Shown: positions 15,626-24,567 of the stretch, piece by piece
How positions within the stretch are numbered: the stretch's first letter is position 1
Layout of the letters: each line of letters opens with the position of its first letter
Source: Bacteroidota bacterium
Lineage (GTDB): Bacteria; Bacteroidota; Bacteroidia; Chitinophagales; Saprospiraceae
Reading direction: 5' to 3'
Length of the DNA: 64,000 nucleotides
Assembly: GCA_963169455.1 (NCBI GenBank)
Contig: CAUJDW010000052.1
Location: 1 to 64,000, forward strand
Program-made: the position numbers and the translations under genes
Notes under the pieces: generated by a model
What the model was told of the DNA's origin: nothing
Databases searched by the model: none
What the model saw: the letters and a program-made list of their open reading frames with translations, nothing else

Positions 15626-18600
15626 TTAATCTTCCGCTTTCAATATAATCACATCCACCGCCTGTTCCTTCACTGCCTGGTTAAAAGCCGGGATATCCTG
15701 CGCTTTGAGCTGGTAAAAGCGCGTGAGCTGTTCATCGATGGCCTTTGCCACCTCTGCTTTTACAGCCATGGCGGCATCGGTTGGCGGGAAATCGCCCATG
15801 CGCGTCAGGCTGTTCAGGTGCGCCAGTTTGTTGGACAGTTTGATGGGATAGTTGAGCGGATCCTGGTTGCTTTGGTTTTGGGTCTGGTACAAGGCTTTTT
15901 CCACTTCAGTCATGACCGAGTCGATGGCGCCGGCCTGTGCGGTGAGCCCTTTTTTACTGTCGTCGCCTTCCCAGCGGCTGGTGAAGTGCTGTAACTGTTT
16001 ACGCACCTCCCTGATGTCGATGATGGCCTGATGGGCTTCGGAAACTTTGGCGTTCACCTCCCTGATGAAGTCGAACTGGGCCTGCAGGGCTTCCTGGCTG
16101 GTGGAAACCCGGGGGTCTTTGAGGATGGTAAAAGTTTGTTCCATTTCCTTTTCGCCTACTTTGAGCTTCGCAATATAATCCCCGGGTACGGCCTCGGGCC
16201 CGTCGAGCGAACTCCACCACAGCACCATGCCTTCGAATTTTTTAGCCTCCGGATATTTCATGTCCCACACGAAGCGGTTGCCCCCCTGTTTGAGCTGGAG
16301 TTTGTCTTTTTCCTCCTTTGCCTGGTTGGAAAATTCCCGGATCAGCGCGCCGTCCGCTTCGTGGAAGGATAAAACGACGGCTGTATTGCTGTCGGGCAGG
16401 GACTTTAGGAAAAAATGCGCCATCACTCCGCCGGGGTGGTTCAGCCCGGCATTTTTGGCTTTGGGGTTCTGCCGCCCGTCCATGCGGTAGCTCGGCATGG
16501 GCTTAAAGAGGTGAAACTCTTTGCCGGCCGCTTCTCCCGACAACTGATGCAAAGGCGTCAGGTCGTCGATTATCCAGATGCTGCGGCCCTGGGTGGCGGC
16601 GATGAGGTTGTCGTTTTTCACCAGCAGGTCGGTGACGGGAACAACGGGCAGGTTGAGCTGGAAGGGGGACCAGTGAGCGCCGTCGTCGAAAGAAATATAC
16701 ATGCCGCTCTCCGTGCCCGCATACAGCAACCCCCTGCGTTTGGGGTCTGCCCGGACAACCCGCGTGAAATGCTCGCCGGGGATGCCGTCCACGATCAGCG
16801 TCCAGTTTTTTCCATAATCTTTAGTGTGGTACAGGTAGGGTTTGTAGTCGCCCAGTTTGTAGCGGGTTCCGGCCAGGTATGCGCCGCCGGGGGTGAAGGG
16901 GTCGGGCTCGATGCTGTTGATCATCATCCATTCCGGCATGCCTGCGGGCGTGACGTTTTCCCAGTTCTTGCCACCGTCTCTGGACAAGTGGGCCAGCCCG
17001 TCGTCCGAGCCTGTCCAGATCAGTCCTTCTTCATAGGGGGACTCCGTTGCGGCGAAGATGGTGCAGTAGTACTCCACGCCGGTATTGTCCTTGGTGATGG
17101 GCCCGCCCGATGGGCCGAGCTTCGCAGGGTCGTTTCGGGTGAGGTCGGGGCTGATGATCTCCCAGCTCTGGCCGCCGTCGGTAGTCGCATGGAGGTGGTT
17201 GGAGGCGGCGTAGAGTTTCTTTGGGTTGTGCGGCGAAAAAAAGAGCGGGAAGTTCCACTGGAAGCGGTATTTCATGCCCTCTGCGCCATAGCCCATGGGG
17301 TTGTCGGGCCAGACGTTTATGGCGCGCTCTTCTTTCGTGCGGTGGTTGACCCGTGTGAGAAACCCCCCGTATTCGCCGCCGTAAACGAGGTCGTTGTCGG
17401 TGGGGTCAACCGCGATGTGGCCGCTTTCGCCGCCGGCGGTGGGCTCCCAGTCCCGCTCGCCGATGGAGCTGCCGTCTGTCCGGTGCAGGATGCGCACGGT
17501 GGAGTTGTCCTGCTGGGCGGCGTAAATGCGGTAGGGGAAATGGTTGTCGGCCGTGAGGCGGTAGAACTGAGCGGTGGGTTGGTTGTGGTAAGTGCTCCAG
17601 TTCTCGCCGCCGTCGAAGGACACCTGTGCGCCGCCGTCATCGGCGATGATCATTCGGCTGGGGCTTTCCGGTGCGATCCAGAGGTCGTGGTGGTCGCCGT
17701 GGGGTGCGTTGTAGGCTTTGAATGTTTTACCGCCATCCGTCGATTTGTGGTAGCTCACATTTACGACGTACACCACTTCGGCGTCGCGGGGGTCGGCGTA
17801 GATGCGGGTGTAGTACCATGCCCGCTGCCGCAGGGCGCGGCTATCGTTGAGCCTGGACCAGGTGTTGCCGCCGTCATCCGAGCGGAAAACCCCGCCTTCG
17901 CGGGCCTCGACGATAGCCCAGACGCGCTCGGAATTGGCCGGAGAAACCGCCACCCCGATGATGCCGAGGGGCCCTTTGGGAAAGCCTTCCCTGGCGCTGA
18001 GGTTTTCCCAGGTGTCGCCGCCGTCGGTGCTGCGCCAGAGGGCCGAGCCATCGCCGCCGCTTTCCAGGCTGTAGGGCGTTCGGCGTACGCGCCAGGTGGA
18101 GGCGAAGATGATGCGTGGGTTGTTGGGGTCCAGCAGGAGGTCGACGGCGCCGGCATCGGCATTGCTGAACAGGATGCGCTCCCAGTTTTTGCCGCCATCT
18201 CTGGTTCGGTAAACGCCCCGTTCCTCACTGGGCTGGAAGAGGTCGCCCAGCACGGCGGCATAAGCCAGGTTGGGGTCGCGGGGGTGTATGCGTATGCGCG
18301 GGATGTGCCTGGATTTTTTCAGGCCCGACTGCTGCCAGGTCTTGCCAGCATCCAGGGATTTCCATAGCCCGTAGCCAAAGGATACGTTTCCCCGGACGGT
18401 TTTTTCTCCGCCCCCGGCATAGATCACATTGGGGTCGTATTCGCTGACGGCAACAGCGCCGATGGAGCCGCCGAAGTAGCCGTCGGAGATGTTCTCCCAG
18501 CTCTGGCCGCCGTCGGTGGTGCGCCACACCCCGCCGCCCGTGCTGCCGAAATAATACAGGTTAGGCTTGCCCGGAACGCCGGTGACAGCTGCGGAGCGCC

Positions 18601-18775
18601 CGCCGCGGAAAGGCCCGATACAGCGCCACTCCAGGGCGTTGTAGAGATATTCTTCGTAAGCCTTCGAAGCGGAGGCGCCGGAGCCTGGCCGGAGGGAAGG
18701 CTGCGCCTGCATGGAATGGAAAAAGAAAAAAGCTGCCAGCATGAGGCTGGCGTGGAGCAAAGTGTTTTTCAGCAT
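15626..18775 (-). CDS. Secreted BNR/VPS10-like beta-propeller protein (annotated in relatives as glycosyl hydrolase)
   Basis: 1049 aa. Signal peptide 1-25 (ends HSMQAQ). Starting at EWRCIGPFRGGRSAAVTG there are many Asp-box/BNR repeats of the form STDGGxTW: TTDGGQSWENIS, SLDAGKTWQQSG, TRDGGKNWERI, SDDGGNTWSRL, TKDYGKNWTLI and others, giving one or two multi-blade propellers over residues ~45-720. The remaining ~300 residues include a beta-sandwich with YIAKLKVGEKEMEQTFTI and a helical tail. No T9SS sorting domain is present, so it is probably periplasmic or released by another route. Family relatives are called glycosyl hydrolase or photosystem II assembly-like proteins, but catalytic residues cannot be assigned and the enzymatic label is unproven. 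Confidence 0.8.
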   Translation of the reverse strand: MLKNTLLHASLMLAAFFFFHSMQAQPSLRPGSGASASKAYEEYLYNALEWRCIGPFRGGRSAAVTGVPGKPNLYYFGSTGGGVWRTTDGGQSWENISDGYFGGSIGAVAVSEYDPNVIYAGGGEKTVRGNVSFGYGLWKSLDAGKTWQQSGLKKSRHIPRIRIHPRDPNLAYAAVLGDLFQPSEERGVYRTRDGGKNWERILFSNADAGAVDLLLDPNNPRIIFASTWRVRRTPYSLESGGDGSALWRSTDGGDTWENLSAREGFPKGPLGIIGVAVSPANSERVWAIVEAREGGVFRSDDGGNTWSRLNDSRALRQRAWYYTRIYADPRDAEVVYVVNVSYHKSTDGGKTFKAYNAPHGDHHDLWIAPESPSRMIIADDGGAQVSFDGGENWSTYHNQPTAQFYRLTADNHFPYRIYAAQQDNSTVRILHRTDGSSIGERDWEPTAGGESGHIAVDPTDNDLVYGGEYGGFLTRVNHRTKEERAINVWPDNPMGYGAEGMKYRFQWNFPLFFSPHNPKKLYAASNHLHATTDGGQSWEIISPDLTRNDPAKLGPSGGPITKDNTGVEYYCTIFAATESPYEEGLIWTGSDDGLAHLSRDGGKNWENVTPAGMPEWMMINSIEPDPFTPGGAYLAGTRYKLGDYKPYLYHTKDYGKNWTLIVDGIPGEHFTRVVRADPKRRGLLYAGTESGMYISFDDGAHWSPFQLNLPVVPVTDLLVKNDNLIAATQGRSIWIIDDLTPLHQLSGEAAGKEFHLFKPMPSYRMDGRQNPKAKNAGLNHPGGVMAHFFLKSLPDSNTAVVLSFHEADGALIREFSNQAKEEKDKLQLKQGGNRFVWDMKYPEAKKFEGMVLWWSSLDGPEAVPGDYIAKLKVGEKEMEQTFTILKDPRVSTSQEALQAQFDFIREVNAKVSEAHQAIIDIREVRKQLQHFTSRWEGDDSKKGLTAQAGAIDSVMTEVEKALYQTQNQSNQDPLNYPIKLSNKLAHLNSLTRMGDFPPTDAAMAVKAEVAKAIDEQLTRFYQLKAQDIPAFNQAVKEQAVDVIILKAED

Positions 18776-18826
18776 GAGGGCCCTGTTTTCAGTGATGAGC
18801 CTTTAAGTTAAAAAAAGCCTGCTACT

Positions 18827-20014
18827 TCAGCGGCCCGCCACGCTGATCTTTTTTGACAGGGAGCGCCTGCCCTGCCGGATTTCCAGGTAATACACCCCGG
18901 CGCCGTTCTGCAGAATGTCCACTTCGTCGTTGAACAGCCCGGAAAAGTTGCCCAGGCTGTATTCGTAAACCACCCGCCCGGCGGCGTTGAAAAGCCGCAA
19001 CTCCGTGTCCGCTGTCTCGGGCAGGTAACATTTGATCCTCAATAAGCTGCTGCCGGGTTCCGAATAAAAGGAAAGCCCCTCCGCACTGAGGTTGTTGTCG
19101 GTGGAAATTTTGCCCGCGCCGGCGCGCGCCGCTTCTTCCCGGGTAAGCGTTTCCACTTTTATGGACAAATTGGGGCCCTTGCCTGGCTTTGGCCAGTTTT
19201 CTTCAGTTTTAAAATGGCGGTTGAACCAGTCGCCAGGCTGAGGGGCCAGAGGCGCTTCCCGGCCGGCCTGGGATTTGGTGTCGCACAGGGATTTGATGGG
19301 CCGGCTGGCCTTGTACGTTTTGCCGTGACGCTGGTATTTCACTACGATGGTATGGCCTACCTCCATATTGTCGATGGCGATGGCGATATCGCGCCAGTCC
19401 GCTATTGTGTGGCCGTTGATGGCGGTGATGCGGTCTCCGTCTTTCAGGCCCATCTCTTCTGCCGTGGAGTTGCCGACCGTAGTGATGGCTACGCCGTCCG
19501 AAACCAGGCTTTCCGGGCCCTGGGGGCTCAGGCCGAGAAAAGCCCGCTCGCACGCACTGCGCCGGGGCAGTTCATCGGCAGGCTTTCGCCCCAGGGTGAC
19601 GGCCACCGTTCGTTTTTCTCCCTGGCGGATGAAGTGGATGTCGGCTTTCTGGTTGGGCGCATAGCGGCGCAGTATCTGGGGCAGGCTCTGGCCTTCCGCT
19701 GTGCGGTATTCATCGAGGCCGTAAATGTAGTCGAAGTGGCGCAGGCCGGCGCGCTCCGCCGCAGTGTTTTTGACGACCCGGCTGATATAGCTGCCGTAGG
19801 GGTTGTCGAAGCCTAATTTCCGGGCTTTTTCCACAGATATCTGTTCTGAAATGATGCCCAGAAAGGCGTATTCATCCTCCTGGGCCCAAAAAATGATGCC
19901 GTTTCCGGCTTCGCATTGCGCCTGAGGTTCCTGGGCTATGGCAAAAAGCGGCGCAAGGGCGAACAGCAGAGTCCATGATGTGGCAAGGGATTTCATTTTT
20001 GTGTTTTTTTTCAT
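18827..20014 (-). CDS. Secreted protein with two PDZ domains and a T9SS sorting domain, no protease domain
   Basis: About 395 aa from ATG 20014 (the frame also has a TTG at 20026 and an ATG at 19996). Signal peptide ends LFAIAQ. PDZ domain 1 is seen around AFLGIISEQISVEKARKLGF to RTVAVTLGR, with a peptide-binding loop near YISRVVKNTAAERAGL. PDZ domain 2 runs around AFLGLSPQGPESLVSDGVAI, EEMGLKDGDRITAINGH and HTIVVKYQRHG. A linker is followed by a type A-like sorting module (TELRLFNAAGRVVYEYSLG, ending SLSKKISVAGR). There is no trypsin-like or S41 domain, which is unusual for secreted PDZ proteins. Possible role: binding C-terminal peptides at the cell surface (inference). Confidence 0.8.
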   Translation of the reverse strand: MKKNTKMKSLATSWTLLFALAPLFAIAQEPQAQCEAGNGIIFWAQEDEYAFLGIISEQISVEKARKLGFDNPYGSYISRVVKNTAAERAGLRHFDYIYGLDEYRTAEGQSLPQILRRYAPNQKADIHFIRQGEKRTVAVTLGRKPADELPRRSACERAFLGLSPQGPESLVSDGVAITTVGNSTAEEMGLKDGDRITAINGHTIADWRDIAIAIDNMEVGHTIVVKYQRHGKTYKASRPIKSLCDTKSQAGREAPLAPQPGDWFNRHFKTEENWPKPGKGPNLSIKVETLTREEAARAGAGKISTDNNLSAEGLSFYSEPGSSLLRIKCYLPETADTELRLFNAAGRVVYEYSLGNFSGLFNDEVDILQNGAGVYYLEIRQGRRSLSKKISVAGR

Positions 20015-20147
20015 TTGTAAGGACAAGCCCCGGCAACAAGGGTTGCGCAGGCGAAGTTCGGGAATCCGTTTGGCTGCAAGCTCCCTGAAATCACGTAATT
20101 TCGCGGGCGAAATCCCAATTGCCGATTTTTGTGATCACTTTTAATTT

Positions 20148-21518
20148 ATGAGCAATATGTACCGCATATCAACCTTTTTGGTGGTTTTGTCCGTTGTTAT
20201 TCTGAGCGCCTGCAAAACAAGCCAACCGGCGCGCCCAATGGAAGAATACCAGGCTTTACAGGAAAGTCCCTCATCCATGCTCAATATCCCCGTGGATATC
20301 GATGTCCGGGAACTGGAGAAATCCCTCAATGAGCAGCTTAAAGGCCTGCTGTATGAGGACGACGATATCAGAGATGGCGATAAAATGATGATCCGGGCGG
20401 TCAAGCGGGAGAACATCCGCCTGTCCGTTGACAGCAACCTCATCAAATACAGGGTGCCGCTCGCCCTGTGGATCAAATACGACCTGGGCATCAGCAAGGT
20501 GGAGGCCGACGGAGACATTGCCCTGAGCTTTAAAACGGCTTTTGATATTTCCCGGGACTGGAGCGTCACGACAAAAACGGAGATCGAGGGTTATGACTGG
20601 CTGGAAAAGCCCCGGCTGAAAATGGGGAGCTTCAACCTGCCCATCAGCTTCATCGCCGACCTGGTGCTGAAGAACAGCAAATCCGTGATCACCCGCAACA
20701 TCGACCAGGTGGTGCGCGAGCAGTTCAACCTGCGCAATATGGTCCAGGATGCCTGGAAACAGATGTTTCAGCCCATCCTGGTTTCGGAGGCTTACAATAC
20801 CTGGCTGACCGTGAACCCGCAGTTTATCGGCATGGCCCCCTTGCAGATGAAAGGCAACAAAATAGCCGGCGCCATCATGGTGGAAGGCAAACCTCAGGTG
20901 CGCATCGGGCAGAAGCCCGGGGCTATTACGCCACCCCCACTCCCGCCGCTGCAGATCATCCGGGAAACGGGCGACGATTTCACGCTGCACATCAATACCG
21001 AGATTACTTATGAAGAAGCTGAGCGCCTGGCCAAGGCGCAATTGCAGGGGCAAACCTTCTCTCAGGGCCGGCGCTCCGTATCCATTCAGGATATCGAGTT
21101 GTACGGGCAGGGCGACAAAATCGTGGTCAATACGGTGCTTACCGGAAGTTACAAAGGCTCCATTTACCTGGTTGGCAAGCCGGTTTACAACCCTGCCAAA
21201 AACGCCATCGACGTGGAAAGCCTGGACTATACCCTCGACACCCGCAGCTTTCTGGCCAAATCGGCAGGCTGGCTGTTGAAGAGCGCGATCAAAAAGAAGA
21301 TCGAGGAAAACATGAATTTCCTGCTCGAATACAACCTCAGGGAAATGCAGGCCCAGTTCCAGCAGCAACTTTCCAATTACAAGGTCACGGAAAAGATCAC
21401 GCTGAAGGGCGAACTTCATGAACTGGGCATCCAGAATGCCTATCTGTCGCAGGAGTCCATCATCGTGGACCTGGCGCTCAAGGGGAAGCTCAATGTGTTG
21501 GTGAAGGGGCTGAACTGA
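20148..21518 (+). CDS. DUF4403 family lipoprotein
   Basis: 456 aa; ATG at 20148 with another ATG at 20157. Lipobox VILSAC near residue 21. The rest matches the DUF4403 pattern: two extended beta-rich halves with a central Pro-rich joint (ITPPPLPPLQ) and the motif IHINTEITYEEAERLA-like DFTLHINTEITYEEAERLA, ending in a hydrophobic strand (LNVLVKGLN). The family is predicted to form tubular lipid-binding (TULIP/BPI-like) folds in the envelope, with no firm biochemical role known to me. It is convergent with the small lipoprotein gene at 21524, with only 5 bp between stops. Confidence 0.8.
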   Translation: MSNMYRISTFLVVLSVVILSACKTSQPARPMEEYQALQESPSSMLNIPVDIDVRELEKSLNEQLKGLLYEDDDIRDGDKMMIRAVKRENIRLSVDSNLIKYRVPLALWIKYDLGISKVEADGDIALSFKTAFDISRDWSVTTKTEIEGYDWLEKPRLKMGSFNLPISFIADLVLKNSKSVITRNIDQVVREQFNLRNMVQDAWKQMFQPILVSEAYNTWLTVNPQFIGMAPLQMKGNKIAGAIMVEGKPQVRIGQKPGAITPPPLPPLQIIRETGDDFTLHINTEITYEEAERLAKAQLQGQTFSQGRRSVSIQDIELYGQGDKIVVNTVLTGSYKGSIYLVGKPVYNPAKNAIDVESLDYTLDTRSFLAKSAGWLLKSAIKKKIEENMNFLLEYNLREMQAQFQQQLSNYKVTEKITLKGELHELGIQNAYLSQESIIVDLALKGKLNVLVKGLN

Positions 21519-21528
21519 GCGGCTCAGT
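21514..21528. terminator. Small hairpin spanning both convergent stop codons
   Basis: ACTGAG-CGG-CTCAGT includes the TGA at 21516-21518 and the opposite-strand TGA at 21526-21524. With a 6-bp stem and no T-run it is at best a weak bidirectional terminator. Confidence 0.25.
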
Positions 21529-21904
21529 CCCTGTGCCGGGCCATTTTCAGCAGCCGCTCCCGGCCGCCCTCATTCATTTTCAGCGTCAGCGAGTCGGCCG
21601 TCAGGGAGACGATCTCTACGGCTTTTTCCGTGCTGGCCTGGTTCAGGGTATCCGTGGTGTAGAGGTATTTCGAATCGATATAGAAAGAGCCGGATTCGCG
21701 GTAATTCAGGGTGCTGGAATAGGCGTAGCTGTTGTTTTCCCCGAACGTCATACTGATCACTGTGGGGTCGATATTCAGCGGTTCGCCTTCTTCCAGGACG
21801 GCGACGCCCTGCCAGCGGCCCTGTATCAGGTTTTCCTCAACCGGCGCGCAGGCTGAGGCCAGCAGCAGCCCAGCCATAAGAACCCGAAAGGCTTTGTTCG
21901 CCAT
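21524..21904 (-). CDS. Small lipocalin-like lipoprotein
   Basis: 126 aa from ATG 21904. The same frame is open further upstream into the NhaD gene, but the signal peptide fixes the start here. Lipobox LLASAC (residues 14-19). The body (LIQGRWQGVAVLEEGEP, then TFGENNSYAYSSTLNYRESG and a final LKMARH strand) looks like the short lipocalin-like domains of Bacteroidota lipoproteins: an initial G-x-W followed by a small beta-barrel. It lies 23 bp downstream of nhaD on the same strand and could be co-transcribed. Ligand unknown. Confidence 0.72.
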   Translation of the reverse strand: MANKAFRVLMAGLLLASACAPVEENLIQGRWQGVAVLEEGEPLNIDPTVISMTFGENNSYAYSSTLNYRESGSFYIDSKYLYTTDTLNQASTEKAVEIVSLTADSLTLKMNEGGRERLLKMARHRD

Positions 21905-21927
21905 ATTAACCGGTTTTATGAATGCGC

Positions 21928-23319
21928 TCAGAAAAATTGCTTCTCCAGAATAAAGAAGGCTGCCCCGGCCAGGAAACCCAGCATGGCCAGCCAGGCGATC
22001 CTGCTCAGGTACCAGATGAAGTCGATCCGCTCCATGCCCATGGCCGCAACGCCGGCAGCTGACCCGATGATCAGCATGCTGCCGCCGGTGCCCGCCGCAT
22101 ATGCGATGAAATGCCACAAGGCCGAATCCATGGGTGCGTCGTACATGCCCATAGACGCGGCTACCAGGGGTACGTTGTCGATGACGGCGGAGGTGAAGCC
22201 AAGAAGGATGACGACAATATCCTGATTGGGGATGACCGTGTCCAGCCATTCGGCTATGTAGCGCAGGGTGCCCACCTGTATCTCCTGCCCGTCGCGCATG
22301 ACAGAACCAAATACGAGGCTCTCGAGGGCGGCAACGGCCATCAGGATGCCCAGGAAAAAGAGGATGCTGGACATTTCAATTCGGGCCAGCGCCTTGTGCG
22401 CGGAGTACATGTGGCGGCGTTCTTCGGAAAAATCCTCTTCGGGATGGATGTACTCCGAAACCAGCCAGACAATACCCAGGCTGAGCATCATGCCGATATA
22501 GGGCGGAAGGTGGGTTATCGTTTTAAAGATCGGTACAAAAATGATGGCCCCCAGGCCGAGGAGCAACATCGTGCGGCTGCTCAGCAAACGTTGGGCGTCC
22601 ATGTCGTTTTCGGTGTCGATGGCGATTTTGCCGCGGAAGGGCGGCAGGAGGGTGGCGATGAAGGCCGGAACGGCAAAGCAAAGGATGGACGGAATAACAA
22701 GGTGTTCGATAAGGCCCGCAGCCGATACTTTTTCTCCGATCCACAGCATGGTCGTGGTGACGTCGCCGATGGGCGACCAGGCGCCGCCGGCATTGGCCGC
22801 GATCACGATCAGCGAAGCGAACCAGATGCGCTCGTTACGGTCGGAAATGAGCTTTCGCAGCAAGGTGACCAGTACAATAGTGGCCGTCAGGTTGTCGATG
22901 ATGGCGGAGAGAAAGAACCCAAGCCCGCCGACGATCCACAACAGCTTCTTTTTGTTGCGGGTTTTTACGTAATTCTTCAGCACTTCGAAACCGCGGTGCA
23001 GGTCGATGATCTCGACGATCGTCATGGCGCCGATCAGGAAGATCAGGATTTCGGCGGTTTTGCCGATGTGGTGGATCAGGGTGTTGGAAAAACCATCTTC
23101 TGCATGGTGTAGTTCCTCTCCCGACAGGCCCACGAGGTTGTAGACGTGGTCGTGGGAATCAATGACTGACACCCAGCCGCTGTGAAAACCGACGGCCAGC
23201 AGGGCCCAGCAAAGGGCCGCCATAATCAGAGCAGGCACGGTTTTGTCAAGCCTCAGGGGGTGTTCGAAAACGATGGTCAGGTATCCGATTATAAAACAGA
23301 GAACTACTCCGGTAAGCAT
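21928..23319 (-). CDS. nhaD: Na+/H+ antiporter, NhaD family
   Basis: 463 aa, about 12-13 predicted transmembrane helices. Signature segments of the NhaD/ArsB-type ion transporter fold include TAEILIFLIGAMTIVEIIDL, SAIIDNLTATIVLVTLLRK and NAGGAWSPIGDVTTTMLWIG, then near the end FTSAVIDNVPLVAASMGMYD and GTGGSMLIIGSAAGVAAMG. The two SAIIDN/SAVIDN half-repeats contain the ion-binding Asp. It exchanges external H+ for internal Na+ at the inner membrane, consistent with a marine or halotolerant host. It is divergent from dusB. Confidence 0.9.
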   Translation of the reverse strand: MLTGVVLCFIIGYLTIVFEHPLRLDKTVPALIMAALCWALLAVGFHSGWVSVIDSHDHVYNLVGLSGEELHHAEDGFSNTLIHHIGKTAEILIFLIGAMTIVEIIDLHRGFEVLKNYVKTRNKKKLLWIVGGLGFFLSAIIDNLTATIVLVTLLRKLISDRNERIWFASLIVIAANAGGAWSPIGDVTTTMLWIGEKVSAAGLIEHLVIPSILCFAVPAFIATLLPPFRGKIAIDTENDMDAQRLLSSRTMLLLGLGAIIFVPIFKTITHLPPYIGMMLSLGIVWLVSEYIHPEEDFSEERRHMYSAHKALARIEMSSILFFLGILMAVAALESLVFGSVMRDGQEIQVGTLRYIAEWLDTVIPNQDIVVILLGFTSAVIDNVPLVAASMGMYDAPMDSALWHFIAYAAGTGGSMLIIGSAAGVAAMGMERIDFIWYLSRIAWLAMLGFLAGAAFFILEKQFF

Positions 23320-23459
23320 GGAAATCTTAGTTGGAATTTACACGGTTGTTTCCGCCTTGGGCAGGCGTAAAAATATAATTTTATCTCAGCTGCGCCTATA
23401 TTTTTGGGATAATTCTGCAAAATGCCTGCCGGAGGAACTGTTTAGCCGCCGGGGTGTTT

Positions 23460-23488
23460 TTGTGGTGTGGGGCTTTTGGTTATTTTTG
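23460..23488 (+). promoter_or_regulatory. Promoter of dusB (TTG-N18-TATTTTTG)
   Basis: TTTTTG ending at 23462 and TATTTTTG at 23481-23488 are separated by 18 bp, a full match to the Bacteroidota consensus. Transcription would begin near 23495, giving a ~22-nt leader to ATG 23517 and ruling out the upstream in-frame start at 23454. Confidence 0.7.
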
Positions 23489-23516
23489 CGAGTTGAAGAA
23501 AAGATCATCTAAAGGA

Positions 23517-24521
23517 ATGGTAAAAATCGGAAACGTCGAGATCGGTGAATTCCCCCTGCTCCTGGCGCCTATGGAGGACGTCAGCGACCCGCCTTTTCGC
23601 GCCTTGTGCAAGGAACAGGGTTGCGACATGATGTACACGGAGTTCATATCCGTGGAAGGGCTGATCAGGGATGCCGGGAAAAGCGTTCAGAAACTGGACA
23701 TTTACGACCATGAACGGCCTATCGGCATTCAGATATTCGGAGCTGAGTACGACTCGATGATGCGGGCTGCAGATATCGTGGAGGAAGCCCGCCCGGAAGT
23801 CCTGGATATCAACTTCGGCTGCCCGGTGCACAAGGTAGTGTGTAAAATGGCAGGCGCCGGCATCCTGCAGGACCTGGATAAGATGGCCCGCCTGGCCGGC
23901 GCCGTAGTGCGCTCCACCAACCTGCCCGTCACCGTAAAGACGCGGCTGGGCTGGGATGAACAGACCAAATACATCGAAGAGGCCGCCGAGCGGCTGCAGG
24001 ATGCCGGCATCAAAGCCCTGACCATCCACGGCCGCACCCGAAAGCAAATGTACAAGGGGGAAGCCGACTGGACCCTCATCGCGAAAGTCAAAAATAACCC
24101 CCGGATTCACATCCCCATCTTCGGCAACGGCGATATCGACAGCCCCCGGAAAGCCCTGGAATACCGGCAGCGCTACGGCGTCGACGGCATCATGATCGGC
24201 CGGGCAAGCATCGGCTACCCCTGGATCTTCCGCGAAGTCAAACACTTTATGAAAACGGGAGAAATCCTGCCCCCGCCCACCATCCATGAACGCGTCCTGG
24301 CTGCCAGAGAACACCTGCGCCGTTCCATCGAATGGAAGGGTGAAAAGCTGGGGGTGCTGGAAATGCGCCGCCATTACACCAACTACTTCCGCGGTTACCC
24401 CGGCATCAAGGAGTATCGCAGCCGGCTGGTTACCGAAGAAAGCCCCGAAGCACTCTACGCCATCCTGGATGAAGTGGAAGCCCGCTACGAACATGTGCTC
24501 TGTGAAGCGGCGGGGGAGTAG
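23517..24521 (+). CDS. dusB: tRNA-dihydrouridine synthase B
   Basis: 334 aa from ATG 23517, placed after a good promoter. FMN-binding TIM barrel with the Dus pattern: LLLAPMEDVSDPPFRALC at the N-terminus, EFISVEGLIR, the catalytic Cys in NFGCPVHKVV (near residue 103), KTRLGWDE, LTIHGRTRKQMYKGEADW and the FMN phosphate site IGRASIGYPWIF. Length is normal. It reduces uridine in the D-loop of tRNA. The next gene starts 46 bp later and encodes another tRNA-related enzyme, so the two probably form an operon. Confidence 0.93.
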   Translation: MVKIGNVEIGEFPLLLAPMEDVSDPPFRALCKEQGCDMMYTEFISVEGLIRDAGKSVQKLDIYDHERPIGIQIFGAEYDSMMRAADIVEEARPEVLDINFGCPVHKVVCKMAGAGILQDLDKMARLAGAVVRSTNLPVTVKTRLGWDEQTKYIEEAAERLQDAGIKALTIHGRTRKQMYKGEADWTLIAKVKNNPRIHIPIFGNGDIDSPRKALEYRQRYGVDGIMIGRASIGYPWIFREVKHFMKTGEILPPPTIHERVLAAREHLRRSIEWKGEKLGVLEMRRHYTNYFRGYPGIKEYRSRLVTEESPEALYAILDEVEARYEHVLCEAAGE

Positions 24522-24567
24522 GGGCAAGGCCAAAGCACGCGAGATTTCATTCACAAAAGAATAAGTT

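Noticed and set aside
16415-18367. 650-codon open frame on the plus strand
   Set aside because: It is the antisense shadow of the BNR-propeller gene; its product is Gly/Val/Ala-rich with no domain or signal sequence.
21905-22249. Upstream extension of the small lipoprotein frame
   Set aside because: It lies inside nhaD in another frame; the signal peptide and lipobox place the start at 21904.
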